Shown piece by piece: positions 41,138 through 51,040 of a stretch of 64,000 bases of DNA (the first letter of the stretch is position 1; every line of letters starts with the position of its first letter). Source of the DNA: JABDMH01 sp050298535 (GTDB lineage Bacteria > Bacteroidota > Bacteroidia > Chitinophagales > Saprospiraceae); contig JBNKUI010000020.1 in the NCBI GenBank assembly GCA_050298535.1, positions 18,278-82,277 of the forward strand. The letters are read 5' to 3'. The notes below the pieces were generated by a model. It had not been told where the DNA came from and ran no database searches. It saw nothing but the letters and a program-made list of their open reading frames with translations. Made by a program: the position numbers and the translations under genes.

Positions 41138-43756
41138 TTATTTTTCAAATGATTCTGATACGATTGTCATAATCCGACTGTGACGTCCAGTGGTACTGAA
41201 AGTTGCAATTTTCACGAGCTGTCCTGCTTGAAGTTCAATCGGATTCTTATATAATGCAGATGATTGTGTCGGATCTGATCCATCCAGGGTATATCGAACC
41301 GCCAGGCCTGGAAATGTAGCGCTAGCAAATAATTTTCCATCCTGAATCATCGCGCCAGGGGGTGGTAGTCGATATCCATATCCACCTTCCAAATAGTCGA
41401 GGCGGGGCAATTCCATCTGTCCCAGCCGATTGGCAAATTCGTTCCAGGTCCGATCGAGCTGGCTTTCCACCTGATCTCGGGTTGATGCTCCTGACCAATC
41501 CGGAGCCGGGCTCCATGCTCTTTCAGCCAGCGCTAGCATTTTGGGAAGTAGCATATACTCCTGTCGCTCATCATTCCAAATTGTTTCGGACCACATCTCT
41601 CCCTGAATTCCCAAAATGTTATCACGTGCATCTTTTTGCAGTGGAGTTTTCTCACGTGCGATAGCGAGGCCATCGACAGGACTTCCCTCGTCATCATAGA
41701 GCACTGATGAGAGGATGTTGAACGGGGTAAATTCAAAGGCATTTCGGGTATCTACAAATCCGGACCAATACAAACCATCTTCCGATGGGTCGTAATCATA
41801 AGCCATGTCAAAATAGAGATTGGAAGAATTGCAGAGTACCACTTTATAACCCATGTTTGCCATCTTGTATGCCATGTCCTCATGGCCACCACCTAGTGTG
41901 GCGTTCCATACATAGGGTATTATGTTTTTATCGGTCAGGGATGGATCTGGCGCCATTTGCATCAGGCCATCGGCCTCTTCTTCATGCATGACGATTTCTT
42001 CCCAACCTGCCAGTTGCAGATCATACTTCGAAGCTATTTCCTGATAGCGTAGTATGAAGTACTTGAAAATGTCACGCTGATCGTCAATAAGGGGTTCATC
42101 GCTCATCAGTCTTTCACATTCAGGTGAGCCCATCCAGGATCCAGCTGGTACTTCATCACCTCCCATGTGAATCACTTCCAGGGGCACTTCAGCTTCCTCA
42201 TGCATTTTTACTAATTCTCCTATCACTTTGTCGAGGAAAGTATAGGGAGATTCCAGGCAGACACAGATTACGTTGTCTGAGTAGTTTTGGGCAGATATAT
42301 ACTGTGACTGATCATTAGGGTCGTGCAACTGATACACACGTGCCTCATTCTCATTGCCTGCTTCCATCGCTAGCTCATAGCGTTTTTGCATAGCTTTGAT
42401 GGCGGCTCGTGCATGTCCGGGACCATTGATTTCTGGTATCACTTCGATATGATGCTTCTTTGCCTCGCGGATCAGTTGCATATACTCATCCCGAGTCAGA
42501 TAGCCACTACCTGCTTGATTAGATCCTCCTCCCGATCCATATGCGGGAGGCAGTCCATCTTCCAAGGGTCCTTTTCGTACTCCATAGGTGGTGAGTTCAG
42601 GTAAGCCAGGGATTTCTAGCCGCCACCCTTCATCATCAGTCAGGTGGAGATGCAGCTTATTCAGCTTATAGAATCCCATCAGTCGCACTATTTTGATCAG
42701 CTGTTGTACATCTGAAAAGTTACGCGCTATATCAATGTGCAACCCTCGATATGTAAACCGGGGTGCATCACGTATCTGAAGAGCAGGAACCGTCAAAGGG
42801 TCTGATATGACCCGGAGATTACCTACAGGAAAGAGTGCTCGAAGACTCTGGATGCCATAGTAGACACCTGCAGGGTCTGAGCCTGTGATTCTGACGGGAT
42901 TCCCCCGAGCAATGTCCAGCGTATACACAGACTGTCTTGAACCATTGACGGTCAGACTTGAGTCCAGGACCAGCTCGAGCTGTGAGACACCTTCCTGATC
43001 TGGGGAGAGAATGCGTACTGGGTTTTGCTGTACCTTATTGAGGTGAAGAGCCAGGTAGTCGGCCTCATCTTCCAGCCCTGCATCATATCGTATCGAAAGG
43101 TTATAGCTGAAAGTGAATGTAGACCCGCGATAGTAGGTTTGAAAAGGGGAAGGAGTAATGTTTCCCATATTTTCCCGGTCCAGAAGGGAAACCGTTTGTT
43201 GTGATGCAAATCTTTCCTCCGCGGAAATATGCACCTTTTTCACGTCAGAGGCAGAATTGAAGGTCATTTCAGCGGGGTGCTCCAGGATCTCGTAGGAAAC
43301 ATCGATCAGGGACGGATTATCCCCGTCAAGTCGCAAAATATAGGGTCCCCTGGGAGCATGAGATGATTTAATAAATCTAAAATTAGATTGATATGTGATG
43401 GTCACGGATGAATCAGGCTCAAGGCGTGGAAAATCCTCCAGAGGTTTGATCTCATACAGGTCACCGCCTACATTGTTCATGATATACTTTTCCTCAGAGC
43501 CCACAGGGAAATATAATTGCAAAGGAAACTGACTAAAGTAAAGAGCCCATCCTTCCGCTGGCAAAGAAACTGTGCCCTTATTGGTCAGTGTGAATGTTGC
43601 TGTGCGCTTATCATCTCCTTCGGCAGCATCGTCTGAGAGTTGCCACGTTAATTCCAGATCTTCATCATTAGGCCATGGTGTGGACTGGGTCTTTTGATTT
43701 TGACATGAAAAGAAAAGCACAGGGGTAAGATAAAGTGCAAAGAAAAGTACTCTCAT
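41138..43756 (-). CDS. GH20 beta-N-acetylhexosaminidase, lipoprotein
   Basis: This 872-residue enzyme removes terminal N-acetylhexosamine from chitin oligomers or glycans. It has a lipoprotein signal (VLFFALYLTPVLFFSC), a CBM-like beta domain to about 200 and a GH20b domain. The GH20 barrel has the catalytic pair in HMGGDEVPAGSW (Asp534-Glu535), and substrate tryptophans are present (WSETIWNDE). The C-terminus carries a chitobiase-type beta domain (YTLDGSDPTQSSALYKNPIE). It likely sits on the outer membrane or periplasmic face. It is a single gene, 100 bp downstream of nothing related, upstream of pnt. Confidence 0.93.
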   Translation of the reverse strand: MRVLFFALYLTPVLFFSCQNQKTQSTPWPNDEDLELTWQLSDDAAEGDDKRTATFTLTNKGTVSLPAEGWALYFSQFPLQLYFPVGSEEKYIMNNVGGDLYEIKPLEDFPRLEPDSSVTITYQSNFRFIKSSHAPRGPYILRLDGDNPSLIDVSYEILEHPAEMTFNSASDVKKVHISAEERFASQQTVSLLDRENMGNITPSPFQTYYRGSTFTFSYNLSIRYDAGLEDEADYLALHLNKVQQNPVRILSPDQEGVSQLELVLDSSLTVNGSRQSVYTLDIARGNPVRITGSDPAGVYYGIQSLRALFPVGNLRVISDPLTVPALQIRDAPRFTYRGLHIDIARNFSDVQQLIKIVRLMGFYKLNKLHLHLTDDEGWRLEIPGLPELTTYGVRKGPLEDGLPPAYGSGGGSNQAGSGYLTRDEYMQLIREAKKHHIEVIPEINGPGHARAAIKAMQKRYELAMEAGNENEARVYQLHDPNDQSQYISAQNYSDNVICVCLESPYTFLDKVIGELVKMHEEAEVPLEVIHMGGDEVPAGSWMGSPECERLMSDEPLIDDQRDIFKYFILRYQEIASKYDLQLAGWEEIVMHEEEADGLMQMAPDPSLTDKNIIPYVWNATLGGGHEDMAYKMANMGYKVVLCNSSNLYFDMAYDYDPSEDGLYWSGFVDTRNAFEFTPFNILSSVLYDDEGSPVDGLAIAREKTPLQKDARDNILGIQGEMWSETIWNDERQEYMLLPKMLALAERAWSPAPDWSGASTRDQVESQLDRTWNEFANRLGQMELPRLDYLEGGYGYRLPPPGAMIQDGKLFASATFPGLAVRYTLDGSDPTQSSALYKNPIELQAGQLVKIATFSTTGRHSRIMTIVSESFEK

Positions 43757-44191
43757 TTGATCAGTAATAGCTTGCGTACAAAGTAAATAAATTTCAAGTC
43801 AATCGTGAGAGCAGTAAGCCTCAGCCTCCATCGTGTATTAAACACTCTTGATGGGGGGCTCGAAGTTAGAGAAGATCAGTATTTGTCTGAGGAAATCAAT
43901 CTGGAAGGTTGACTGACAGAGCAAAGCAAGCAATTGATTGATTTGCACCGATTCACTCGCAATAGATTTTCTAATGCATCTTTTGAGTAGAAGGCTGAGT
44001 CTCGACGAATCATTAGGATAAGTACTAGAAAAGTGGGATTACAAATTGAATGGTAGTGGGTTATACATTAGACCATCTTTAATGTCTACTTACACATATT
44101 TAATTAATTCTTAACCATCAAATGATATCGGACAGCCAGCTTTTATCTGTAATTTATGCTACAAATCTGGTAAACTTCAAATTTTCTGACT
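43757..44191. other. 435-bp stretch with no gene seen
   Basis: This region lies between the divergent hexosaminidase and YkuK-like genes and contains both promoters. I found no credible frame, RNA or strong hairpin. AT-rich stretches at 44085-44120 could hold the rightward promoter. Confidence 0.5.
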
Positions 44192-44674
44192 ATGCAGACA
44201 CTTAAAAGATGGCGTCGATTAAATGGTGAGGTGATCGAAAAGCCGATTATTGAAGCTGTAGAGGAAACGATTTTACGTGAAATGGCCCTAGGAAACCGGC
44301 TAAAAGTATGTATCGGTACGGACTCCCAGGGATATCAGAAGCATGTTGAATTTGCGACGGTTATTGTCTTTCTGAGAGAGAAGAAGGGAGGATTTATGTA
44401 CATCTGCAAATCAGGTGTTCAGAATTCCATGGGTATTAAGGAGCGGATGATTTCGGAAGTGGCTAAATCAGTGGAAATTGCCTATGCTCTATGTGATATC
44501 CTTGATAAATATGCTGTGGAACTGGAAGTGCATGCTGATATCAATACTGATCCGCACTTTCAATCAAATGTGGCGCTTAAGGAGGCTATGGGCTACATCC
44601 GAAGTATGGGATTCATCTTTAAGGCCAAGCCTGATGCATTTGCCAGCAGTAGTTGTGCCGATAAGATGGTTTGA
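44192..44674 (+). CDS. DUF458 / YkuK-like RNase H-fold protein
   Basis: The 160-residue protein has CIGTDSQGYQKHVEFATVIV, which matches the first strand and Asp of the RNase H-like YkuK/DUF458 family. It also has conserved EVHADINTDPHFQSN and the end PDAFASSSCADKMV. Function is unknown in all organisms to my knowledge; the fold suggests a nuclease-like or nucleotide role. It is 66 bp upstream of the asparaginase-like gene on the same strand. Confidence 0.85.
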   Translation: MQTLKRWRRLNGEVIEKPIIEAVEETILREMALGNRLKVCIGTDSQGYQKHVEFATVIVFLREKKGGFMYICKSGVQNSMGIKERMISEVAKSVEIAYALCDILDKYAVELEVHADINTDPHFQSNVALKEAMGYIRSMGFIFKAKPDAFASSSCADKMV

Positions 44675-44740
44675 CCATGAGGGTTAGGTATACTGAAATC
44701 ACCTCTATGATAAGGTGGGTGAATACTGTATTTTGGCCAC

Positions 44741-45238
44741 ATGATAAGAATATTTATAACCGGTGGTACTTTCGATAAGACATACAATTATATCAGTGGT
44801 GAGTTGACTTTCTTTGAGACTCACGTGAATGGAATGCTGAAACGTGGTCGGTGTTCGTTGGATATTGAGGTAGAGACTCTTATGATGAAAGACAGTTTGG
44901 AGATGACAGATGAAGACCGACAATTGATTGCGGAAGCGTGCAATCGAGTCTCAGAAAACAGAATGGTGGTCACACATGGGACAGATACTATGGTACAAAC
45001 AGCGGCCTATCTGTCCAAGCAAGTCAGGAATAAGACCGTCATTTTGACTGGAGCGATGATACCTTACACTTTCGGCACATCTTCCGACGGATTCTTCAAT
45101 ATTGGAGCTGCATTGGCATTCGCCCAGACGCTGGATGCAGGTATTTATGTGGCTATGAATGGACGGTATTTTGATTGGAATAATGTCCGTAAAAATTATA
45201 CTACCGGATACTTTGAAACCATCAATTCTCTTTCATAA
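44741..45238 (+). CDS. Short single-domain asparaginase-family protein
   Basis: The 165-residue protein covers only the N-terminal asparaginase domain. It has both catalytic threonine regions: ITGGTFDKTYN (Thr10) and THGTDTM (Thr81-Asp82). The C-terminal domain of the usual 330-residue enzyme is absent. Short asparaginase-domain proteins of this size form a known separate group, so it is probably complete rather than truncated, but activity is uncertain. It begins 66 bp after the YkuK-like gene. Confidence 0.85.
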   Translation: MIRIFITGGTFDKTYNYISGELTFFETHVNGMLKRGRCSLDIEVETLMMKDSLEMTDEDRQLIAEACNRVSENRMVVTHGTDTMVQTAAYLSKQVRNKTVILTGAMIPYTFGTSSDGFFNIGAALAFAQTLDAGIYVAMNGRYFDWNNVRKNYTTGYFETINSLS

Positions 45239-45276
45239 TCCATCAAGTGGAACCCAACCAGTATTTTCCTAATCCA

Positions 45277-45693
45277 TTAGTCGCAATGTGCCAGGGTAGT
45301 TTCGAGTGGGAGCTGAGTTTGATCCGACTCTATGTCTACGGTTCTTGATTGCTGGACGTTACCCTTCTTATCCAAAAGGACCAGCTGGTAGGAAGCAAAT
45401 GGGGAAGACTCTTTGTCTATCACCATAAACTGCTGACCATCTTTTCTTGAGGTGATTTCCAGCGACTCGACAATACTTAGCATCTCATTATGGCAAATCT
45501 TATAAAGGACGAAGCGATCTGACTGTTTTGGAAGGTCCTTTGATTGCCAAACGATCAGTATTTCTCCCTGATGCATTACTTTGGCTTCTAGCGTAGATGT
45601 GGAATTGTACATCATTGGATCATCATTGGCCTTCATTGTCCCCATAGACAAGCATAGAGAAAATGTAACCAGGAATATTAATTTCTTTTTCAT
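45277..45693 (-). CDS. Secreted protein of unknown function
   Basis: The 138-residue protein has a signal peptide (MKKKLIFLVTFSLCLSMGTM). The mature part is beta-rich (AKVMHQGEILIVWQSKDLPK, RFVLYKICHNEMLSIVESLE), somewhat like a fibronectin-type strand pattern. No family is recognised. It converges with the asparaginase-like gene, 38 bp apart, without a visible terminator. Confidence 0.7.
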   Translation of the reverse strand: MKKKLIFLVTFSLCLSMGTMKANDDPMMYNSTSTLEAKVMHQGEILIVWQSKDLPKQSDRFVLYKICHNEMLSIVESLEITSRKDGQQFMVIDKESSPFASYQLVLLDKKGNVQQSRTVDIESDQTQLPLETTLAHCD

Positions 45694-46020
45694 CTTAATT
45701 CATTCGGAGTTTATAACTACATGATAGGCTCATTTATGGGATTTTGCAGATAATGACGATTTGTGCTTGGGAAAACTCGACGAAGGCTTACTTTCGCACC
45801 CATTTTTCGAACCAACAAGGTATTCCACCCTTTCAGCAACATGAATCGTCGGAAGATCGTTGTATTGATCAAAGAGACTAGATTGGAATGATTTTTGATT
45901 GGAAATTATTGATTTTTAGTTGGTAATGATTTAAAATAATTCTTTATTTGTATTGTCTATGCCCACTAAAGCATGCAATACCGTGAATATTGATGTGTTT
46001 GTAAATCCTAAACGTTTGAA
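45694..46020. other. 327-bp promoter region with no gene; AT-rich direct repeats
   Basis: Between the divergent secreted-protein and OmpA-like genes I see no gene. At 45885-45945 there are imperfect direct repeats of GATTGGAA/GATTTTT followed by AGTTGGTAATGATTT, a possible site for a regulator of the outer-membrane protein. This is a weak signal. Confidence 0.4.
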
Positions 46021-47445
46021 ATGAAATCCCTTTACTTTTCCCTTTTATTAGTGCTTTTGCTGAGTATTGAAACTCAAGCCCAGAATCCTTTGAGGCCTGA
46101 TGCGTTAAGTTTTAAGGTATTGTTTCTGGACTATCAAAGCCCTATCACGAGTGACTATGGAAATCTGAGAAACTATAAAAATGGATTTGAGGTTTCCTAT
46201 CAAAGAAACTTTCATGATTACATCAATCTCTCAGTGCCTTTCCGGGCAGGAGTTGTAAACTTCAATGATGAGTTTAAAAATGATGCAATCTTTAGCCTGG
46301 GAGGTCAGGTGCAGGCCCAATTGTGGAAAGCAGGTAAGCCTGCCATCCCTTATATCTTGACAGGTGGTCATGCCGTATATGAGAAAAACGCGGGTGAGTT
46401 TAATATCGAAATACCTATTGGAGTAGGGATTGATATCAAGATGGGAAAGAATGCATACTTCAACTTACAACTGGAGTATCATTTGGGCCTGGCTGACAAT
46501 AGAAATAACCTGCAGCATGGTATTGGATTTAAGTATTTGATTGGTAAGAAGTCGAGTGAACCCGAAGTACCACTGAAACCTAGCGATAGCGATGGAGATG
46601 GAGTGCCCGATGAGCAGGACATCTGTCCCGATGTTGCTGGGCTGGTTGAATTCAAGGGTTGTCCGGATACAGATGGTGATGGGATCGCTGACCGTGAGGA
46701 TCAATGTCCTGATTTTGCTGGCTCCATTGAGCTGAATGGCTGTCCTGACAGCGATGGAGATGGAGTATCTGATAATGAAGATGAATGTCCGAATTTGAAA
46801 GGTACGATTGAAAACAATGGGTGTCCTGTTGTAGATAGAGACGGAGATGGAGTGATTGACTCGGAAGATGCCTGCCCGGATGTAGCAGGAGCCATAGCCA
46901 CCAATGGATGTCCTGACAGTGATAGTGATGGTGTGCCCGATACAGAGGATCTTTGTCCAAATGCAGCCGGATTTAAGCAGTTTAATGGTTGTCCTGATAC
47001 CGATGCTGATGGTGTGCATGATGGTATAGACCGATGTCCCGAAACCATCGGTTTGGCTACCAACAATGGATGCCCGGTAGTGGAGAGGGAAGTGAAAGAA
47101 TTGCTGGAATTTGCTCAGCGGGCAGTACAATTTGATGTGGGACTTTCGACACTACGCAGTGAGTCTTATCCTGTTTTAAACCAGATCATTGATATATTGA
47201 ATAGATATGAAGACTACGGCATTGCCATCAGTGGTCATACGGATGCGACAGGTGATACATATCGAAACTTAAGTCTCTCAGAAAGTCGGGCAAAGGCTTG
47301 CTATGACTATCTGGTTTCGCGAGGTATTGATGCTTCAAGATTATCCTACGTGGGTTATGGTGAGGCTCGACCTATCGCCACCAACGCAACAGCCGAAGGA
47401 CGAACACTCAACCGCAGAGTCGAGTTTGAAGTGAAGTTCAAGTAA
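46021..47445 (+). CDS. OmpA-family outer-membrane protein with thrombospondin type-3 repeats
   Basis: The 474-residue protein has a signal peptide (MKSLYFSLLLVLLLSIETQA) and an N-terminal beta-barrel of about 150 residues. Six calcium-binding TSP3 repeats follow in tandem (D-x-DGDG-V-x-D-x-x-D-x-CP, about 185-355). The C-terminal OmpA peptidoglycan-binding domain has GHTDATGDTYRNLSLSESRA. It would link outer membrane and cell wall. The TSP3 stretch is a calcium-stiffened spacer. It is monocistronic with a terminator. Confidence 0.93.
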   Translation: MKSLYFSLLLVLLLSIETQAQNPLRPDALSFKVLFLDYQSPITSDYGNLRNYKNGFEVSYQRNFHDYINLSVPFRAGVVNFNDEFKNDAIFSLGGQVQAQLWKAGKPAIPYILTGGHAVYEKNAGEFNIEIPIGVGIDIKMGKNAYFNLQLEYHLGLADNRNNLQHGIGFKYLIGKKSSEPEVPLKPSDSDGDGVPDEQDICPDVAGLVEFKGCPDTDGDGIADREDQCPDFAGSIELNGCPDSDGDGVSDNEDECPNLKGTIENNGCPVVDRDGDGVIDSEDACPDVAGAIATNGCPDSDSDGVPDTEDLCPNAAGFKQFNGCPDTDADGVHDGIDRCPETIGLATNNGCPVVEREVKELLEFAQRAVQFDVGLSTLRSESYPVLNQIIDILNRYEDYGIAISGHTDATGDTYRNLSLSESRAKACYDYLVSRGIDASRLSYVGYGEARPIATNATAEGRTLNRRVEFEVKFK

Positions 47446-47468
47446 AGAGAATTGATAAAGAAAGAATT

Positions 47469-47500
47469 AAAAGCCACTATGCAGATGTATAGTGGCTTTT
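47469..47500. terminator. Bidirectional intrinsic terminator
   Basis: A perfect 12-bp stem (AAAAGCCACTAT / ATAGTGGCTTTT) has an 8-nt loop. It lies between the OmpA-like gene and purE (convergent), giving T-runs on both strands. Confidence 0.9.
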
Positions 47501-47512
47501 CATTTTAGGACA

Positions 47513-48043
47513 TTAATAAGCGTCGTATCCTCGCTCGTTGAGTCTATTGACTTTTTCGTATACGGCATCCTCGAGGTCGGACTTATATTTTAATATTTTC
47601 CCCTGGACATACTTGTCGGAAGTGCCAATGATCTGAGCCGCTAGGATTCCGGCATTTTTCGCTCCGTTTAAGGCAACCGTAGCGACAGGTACTCCGCCAG
47701 GCATCTGAAGGATCGAAAGCACAGAATCCCAACCATCAATGCTGTTTGAAGACTTTATGGGTACTCCGATCACAGGTAGGGGGCTCATCGAGGCAATCAT
47801 GCCCGGTAGGTGTGCAGCTCCACCCGCACCCGCGATGATCACGTAAACACCACGCTTGTGTGCTTCTTTCGCATATTCCATCATCCTGTCGGGAGTGCGA
47901 TGTGCAGAAACAATTGATATTTCGAAGTCGACACCCAAGTCATGTAATATGTCAGCAGCCTGCCGCATGATCGGTAGGTCACTATCAGATCCCATCACGA
48001 TGCTTACTTTTGGGGACTTATTATCTTTCATGGTTTCTATCAT
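47513..48043 (-). CDS. purE: N5-carboxyaminoimidazole ribonucleotide mutase
   Basis: The 176-residue enzyme of purine biosynthesis moves the carboxylate from N5-CAIR to give CAIR. Conserved signatures are VSIVMGSDSDLPIMRQAADI, SAHRTPDRM, AGAGGAAHLPGMIA and P-V-I-G-V-P. The start is ATG 48043 or the ATG four codons later. It follows purK by 31 bp on the same strand, forming the usual purKE operon. Confidence 0.96.
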   Translation of the reverse strand: MIETMKDNKSPKVSIVMGSDSDLPIMRQAADILHDLGVDFEISIVSAHRTPDRMMEYAKEAHKRGVYVIIAGAGGAAHLPGMIASMSPLPVIGVPIKSSNSIDGWDSVLSILQMPGGVPVATVALNGAKNAGILAAQIIGTSDKYVQGKILKYKSDLEDAVYEKVNRLNERGYDAY

Positions 48044-48074
48044 ATTGCTTGTTAATGAGTTGATGCGTCGCTTA

Positions 48075-49217
48075 TTAGCATTTGCATTTCAATATCTTCC
48101 TTACTTGTTGCGCTTTCTTACGTGCACTTTCAACATCCTCTGCCAAAATTGTGACATGTCCCATTTTACGGAAAGGCTTAGTATGGGATTTACCGTAAAG
48201 GTGAATGTGAACATTGTCCATCGCAAGACAAGTCTCAAGTCCTTCGTAGTAAGCCTCACCTGAATAGCCCGGTTCGCCCAGTATATTGATCATCACGGAT
48301 GGACTGGTGACGGACGTATTTCCTAACGGCAAATCAAGAATGGCACGTAGATGCTGCTCATACTGAGAGGTCATGTTGCCCTCAATAGTATGGTGTCCAC
48401 TATTGTGTGGGCGAGGGGCGATCTCATTGATCAGTATATTTCCTTCCTTTGAAACAAAGAGTTCAATCGCTAGAAGTCCCACGATGTCAAAAGCTCTCAG
48501 AATCTTTTGAGCTAGTTCGTTTATATTGGAAAGCTGATCTGGCGTGATACTGGCTGGAGAAATCAATTCCTCTACGAGATTGGCGGTTGGATGAAATCGC
48601 ATTTCTACTGGAGGGTAGATGGCTATGTCACCACTTGGATTCTTGGCACCGATGACCGCGATTTCCCGATCGATAGGTACCACCTTTTCTACCACGCTTT
48701 TTACATCCAACAGCTTTTCCAAGTCATCTTCGACCCTCACAATGTGGACTCCTCGACCATCATAGCCTTCCGTCCTGGCTTTTTGAACGAATGGAATGCT
48801 GAGTGATCCGTCTTTCAGGGCCTTGCGGATTGCCTGGGCATCATCAAACAATTGGAAGTCTGAGGTGGGAAGATGATGCTCACGGTAAAATTCCTTTTGC
48901 AGGCCCTTGTCCTTGATCGTATCGATAATGGATGGCTGGGGATAGATCTCCTTACCTTCTTCTTCAAGTTTATGAAGTGCAGATGTATTTACGTTTTCAA
49001 TTTCAATCGTCACAATATCCACGTGCTTTCCCAGTTGGTATACCAGTTCTTCATCGGTAAAATCGCCTTTGATGAATTGATTGGTGACCTTACCGGCAGG
49101 AAAGTCAAATTCCTTATCCATCACCCAGGTATTGAGATCCCATCGGCTCGCTGCCTGCAAAAGCATCTTACCCAGTTGACCTCCTCCCAATATCCCAATA
49201 CGTGTATTCACAAACAT
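48075..49217 (-). CDS. purK: N5-carboxyaminoimidazole ribonucleotide synthase
   Basis: The 380-residue ATP-grasp enzyme makes N5-CAIR from AIR, bicarbonate and ATP, supplying PurE. It starts at ATG 49217 (MFVNTRIGILGGGQLGKMLL); an open frame extends upstream to 49286 without PurK-like sequence. Motifs include the glycine loop GGGQLGKM, EIAPRPHNSGHHTIE and VQKARTEGYDGRGV. It is divergent from pyrC with a 162-bp gap. Confidence 0.95.
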   Translation of the reverse strand: MFVNTRIGILGGGQLGKMLLQAASRWDLNTWVMDKEFDFPAGKVTNQFIKGDFTDEELVYQLGKHVDIVTIEIENVNTSALHKLEEEGKEIYPQPSIIDTIKDKGLQKEFYREHHLPTSDFQLFDDAQAIRKALKDGSLSIPFVQKARTEGYDGRGVHIVRVEDDLEKLLDVKSVVEKVVPIDREIAVIGAKNPSGDIAIYPPVEMRFHPTANLVEELISPASITPDQLSNINELAQKILRAFDIVGLLAIELFVSKEGNILINEIAPRPHNSGHHTIEGNMTSQYEQHLRAILDLPLGNTSVTSPSVMINILGEPGYSGEAYYEGLETCLAMDNVHIHLYGKSHTKPFRKMGHVTILAEDVESARKKAQQVRKILKCKC

Positions 49218-49379
49218 GATTTGATCTTGATTTTCTATCAGGCTGAAAATAAGAAATATCGGCTGGTCCCCTCTAACTACGAACAATTGTTTGAAGGTAT
49301 TGGTAAGCTTGTTTATTTGAAACGTGATATATTTTGGTCACCTTGTGAGATCTTGAATGTCGAAGTTTAATGTCTGGAT

Positions 49380-50723
49380 ATGAATAATAGCGTAGTTATA
49401 AAGAATGGATCGATCGTTAATGAGGGGCAGATAATTGAAGGAGATCTCCTGATTAAAAAGGGTAGGATAGAGCAAGTAGGTGGTATCATTGAGTCGGAAA
49501 ACATGGAAGAAGTAGATGCTTATGGCATGTTTGTTTTACCAGGTATTATTGACGATCAGGTACACTTTAGAGAGCCGGGATTGACACATAAGGCAGATAT
49601 CAGGAGTGAATCATATGCGGCACTCCTAGGTGGCGTGACCTCTTTTATGGAGATGCCAAATACAAAGCCCTCTGCTCTAACACAGGAACTCTTGCAAGAT
49701 AAGTATGATATCGCGGCCAAAACTTCATATAGCAACTACTCTTTTTTTATGGGAGCCTCAAATGACAATATTGAAGAGGTTTTAAAAACAAATCCAAAGA
49801 CAGTCTGCGGTATTAAGGTATTTATGGGGTCCAGCACAGGCAACATGTTGGTGGATGATCGACAAGTGTTGGAAGCCATCTTTTCACAAGTCCCATTTCT
49901 CATAGCTACACATTGCGAGGACGAAGAAACTATTCGCAAGAACCTGGAGGACTATAAAAGGAAGTATGGTGAGCATGTTACACCCGACATGCACCCACTG
50001 ATTCGAAGTGTGGAGGGTTGCCTCCTAAGTAGTTCACTAGCAGTTGAGTTGGCAAAAAAGCATCAAACGCGATTACACATATTACATATCAGTACTGAAG
50101 AAGAACTAAACCTGTTCAGAAATGATATCCCTCTTGTTCAAAAGAATATCACGGCAGAAGTCTGCGTACACCACCTATATTTTGATGCAACTGACTATGC
50201 TACACTCGGCAATCGCATCAAGTGCAACCCAGCTATCAAAGCTCCAAAACACAAAAGGGCACTCTTTGAAGGGCTGATGGAAAATCGTCTCGATATTATT
50301 GCTACAGATCATGCGCCCCATACAGCAGAAGAAAAAAATCAACCCTATCTTGATGCTCCCAGTGGACTGCCTCTAGTGCAGCACAGCCTCAATATCATGA
50401 TGGAGTTTTATCAGCAGGGAAGGATCAGCCTGCAGCGGGTGGTGGAGAAAATGAGCCATGCTCCGGCAGATTGTTTTGATATCAGTGATAGAGGCTATAT
50501 AAGGGAAGGCTATCATGGGGATGTCATTGTATATGATCCAGAAACCTGGTGGACGGTTGCAAAGGATAACATACATTATAAATGTGGATGGTCCCCTCTT
50601 GAAAGCAAGGAGTTTAAAGGTCAGGTAAGAGATGTCTTCTTAAATGGCCAATATGCCGTGAAAAATGGTCAAATGCAGTTCAAGCCAAAGACAGATAGAT
50701 TGCAGTTTGATCGGAAAGCTTAA
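49380..50723 (+). CDS. pyrC: Dihydroorotase
   Basis: This 447-residue amidohydrolase is the third step of pyrimidine synthesis. It has GIKVFMGSSTGNM (carboxylated Lys region), ATHCEDEE, LHILHISTEEE and the catalytic ATDHAPH. The first metal motif, usually D-x-H-x-H, reads DDQVHFREPG: the first His is Gln60 and the second is His62. I recall this QxH variant from other Bacteroidota, so it may be lineage-specific rather than a defect. The stop overlaps the convergent small gene by 4 bp. Confidence 0.92.
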   Translation: MNNSVVIKNGSIVNEGQIIEGDLLIKKGRIEQVGGIIESENMEEVDAYGMFVLPGIIDDQVHFREPGLTHKADIRSESYAALLGGVTSFMEMPNTKPSALTQELLQDKYDIAAKTSYSNYSFFMGASNDNIEEVLKTNPKTVCGIKVFMGSSTGNMLVDDRQVLEAIFSQVPFLIATHCEDEETIRKNLEDYKRKYGEHVTPDMHPLIRSVEGCLLSSSLAVELAKKHQTRLHILHISTEEELNLFRNDIPLVQKNITAEVCVHHLYFDATDYATLGNRIKCNPAIKAPKHKRALFEGLMENRLDIIATDHAPHTAEEKNQPYLDAPSGLPLVQHSLNIMMEFYQQGRISLQRVVEKMSHAPADCFDISDRGYIREGYHGDVIVYDPETWWTVAKDNIHYKCGWSPLESKEFKGQVRDVFLNGQYAVKNGQMQFKPKTDRLQFDRKA

Positions 50724-51040
50724 CCAAAGACGCTTCTCTTGCAACCCTGGTCAGAACTCAGAGTAATCCGTTGACCCCTAGAATTCAGAAAAGAGAACTT
50801 ATAGTCCGTACCTGAAATGTGACGAGTGAGGATCTTCTGCGGACTCAGATATTCTCGCAGCATATCTTCTGAGATACCCGGATTATTTGACACCATGGAG
50901 TTTTTGAGATCCTGTAAATGAGTATCGAGGGGTGTTTTTTGAACATCCGCACAGATGCCAGGAAGTAAACTAACTGAGCCTATCCAGAGGATATGTCGGA
51001 GCATCTCTCTGCGACAGAGAGTGGATTTTGTGTTTTTCAT
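50720..51040 (-). CDS. Small secreted protein of unknown function
   Basis: The 106-residue protein has an N-terminal signal-like segment (LCRREMLRHILWIGSVSLLP). The double arginine followed by a hydrophobic stretch hints at Tat export, though it is not the classical motif. The mature part is short and has no recognised domain. The convergent overlap of 4 bp with pyrC and no neighbour on its strand make expression uncertain. Confidence 0.6.
   Translation of the reverse strand: MKNTKSTLCRREMLRHILWIGSVSLLPGICADVQKTPLDTHLQDLKNSMVSNNPGISEDMLREYLSPQKILTRHISGTDYKFSFLNSRGQRITLSSDQGCKRSVFG

Noticed and set aside
46465..47130. 221-codon frame on the minus strand opposite the OmpA-like gene
   Set aside because: It mirrors the TSP3 repeat region of a clearly real gene; the translated pattern is a reverse reading of the D-x-DGDG repeats.
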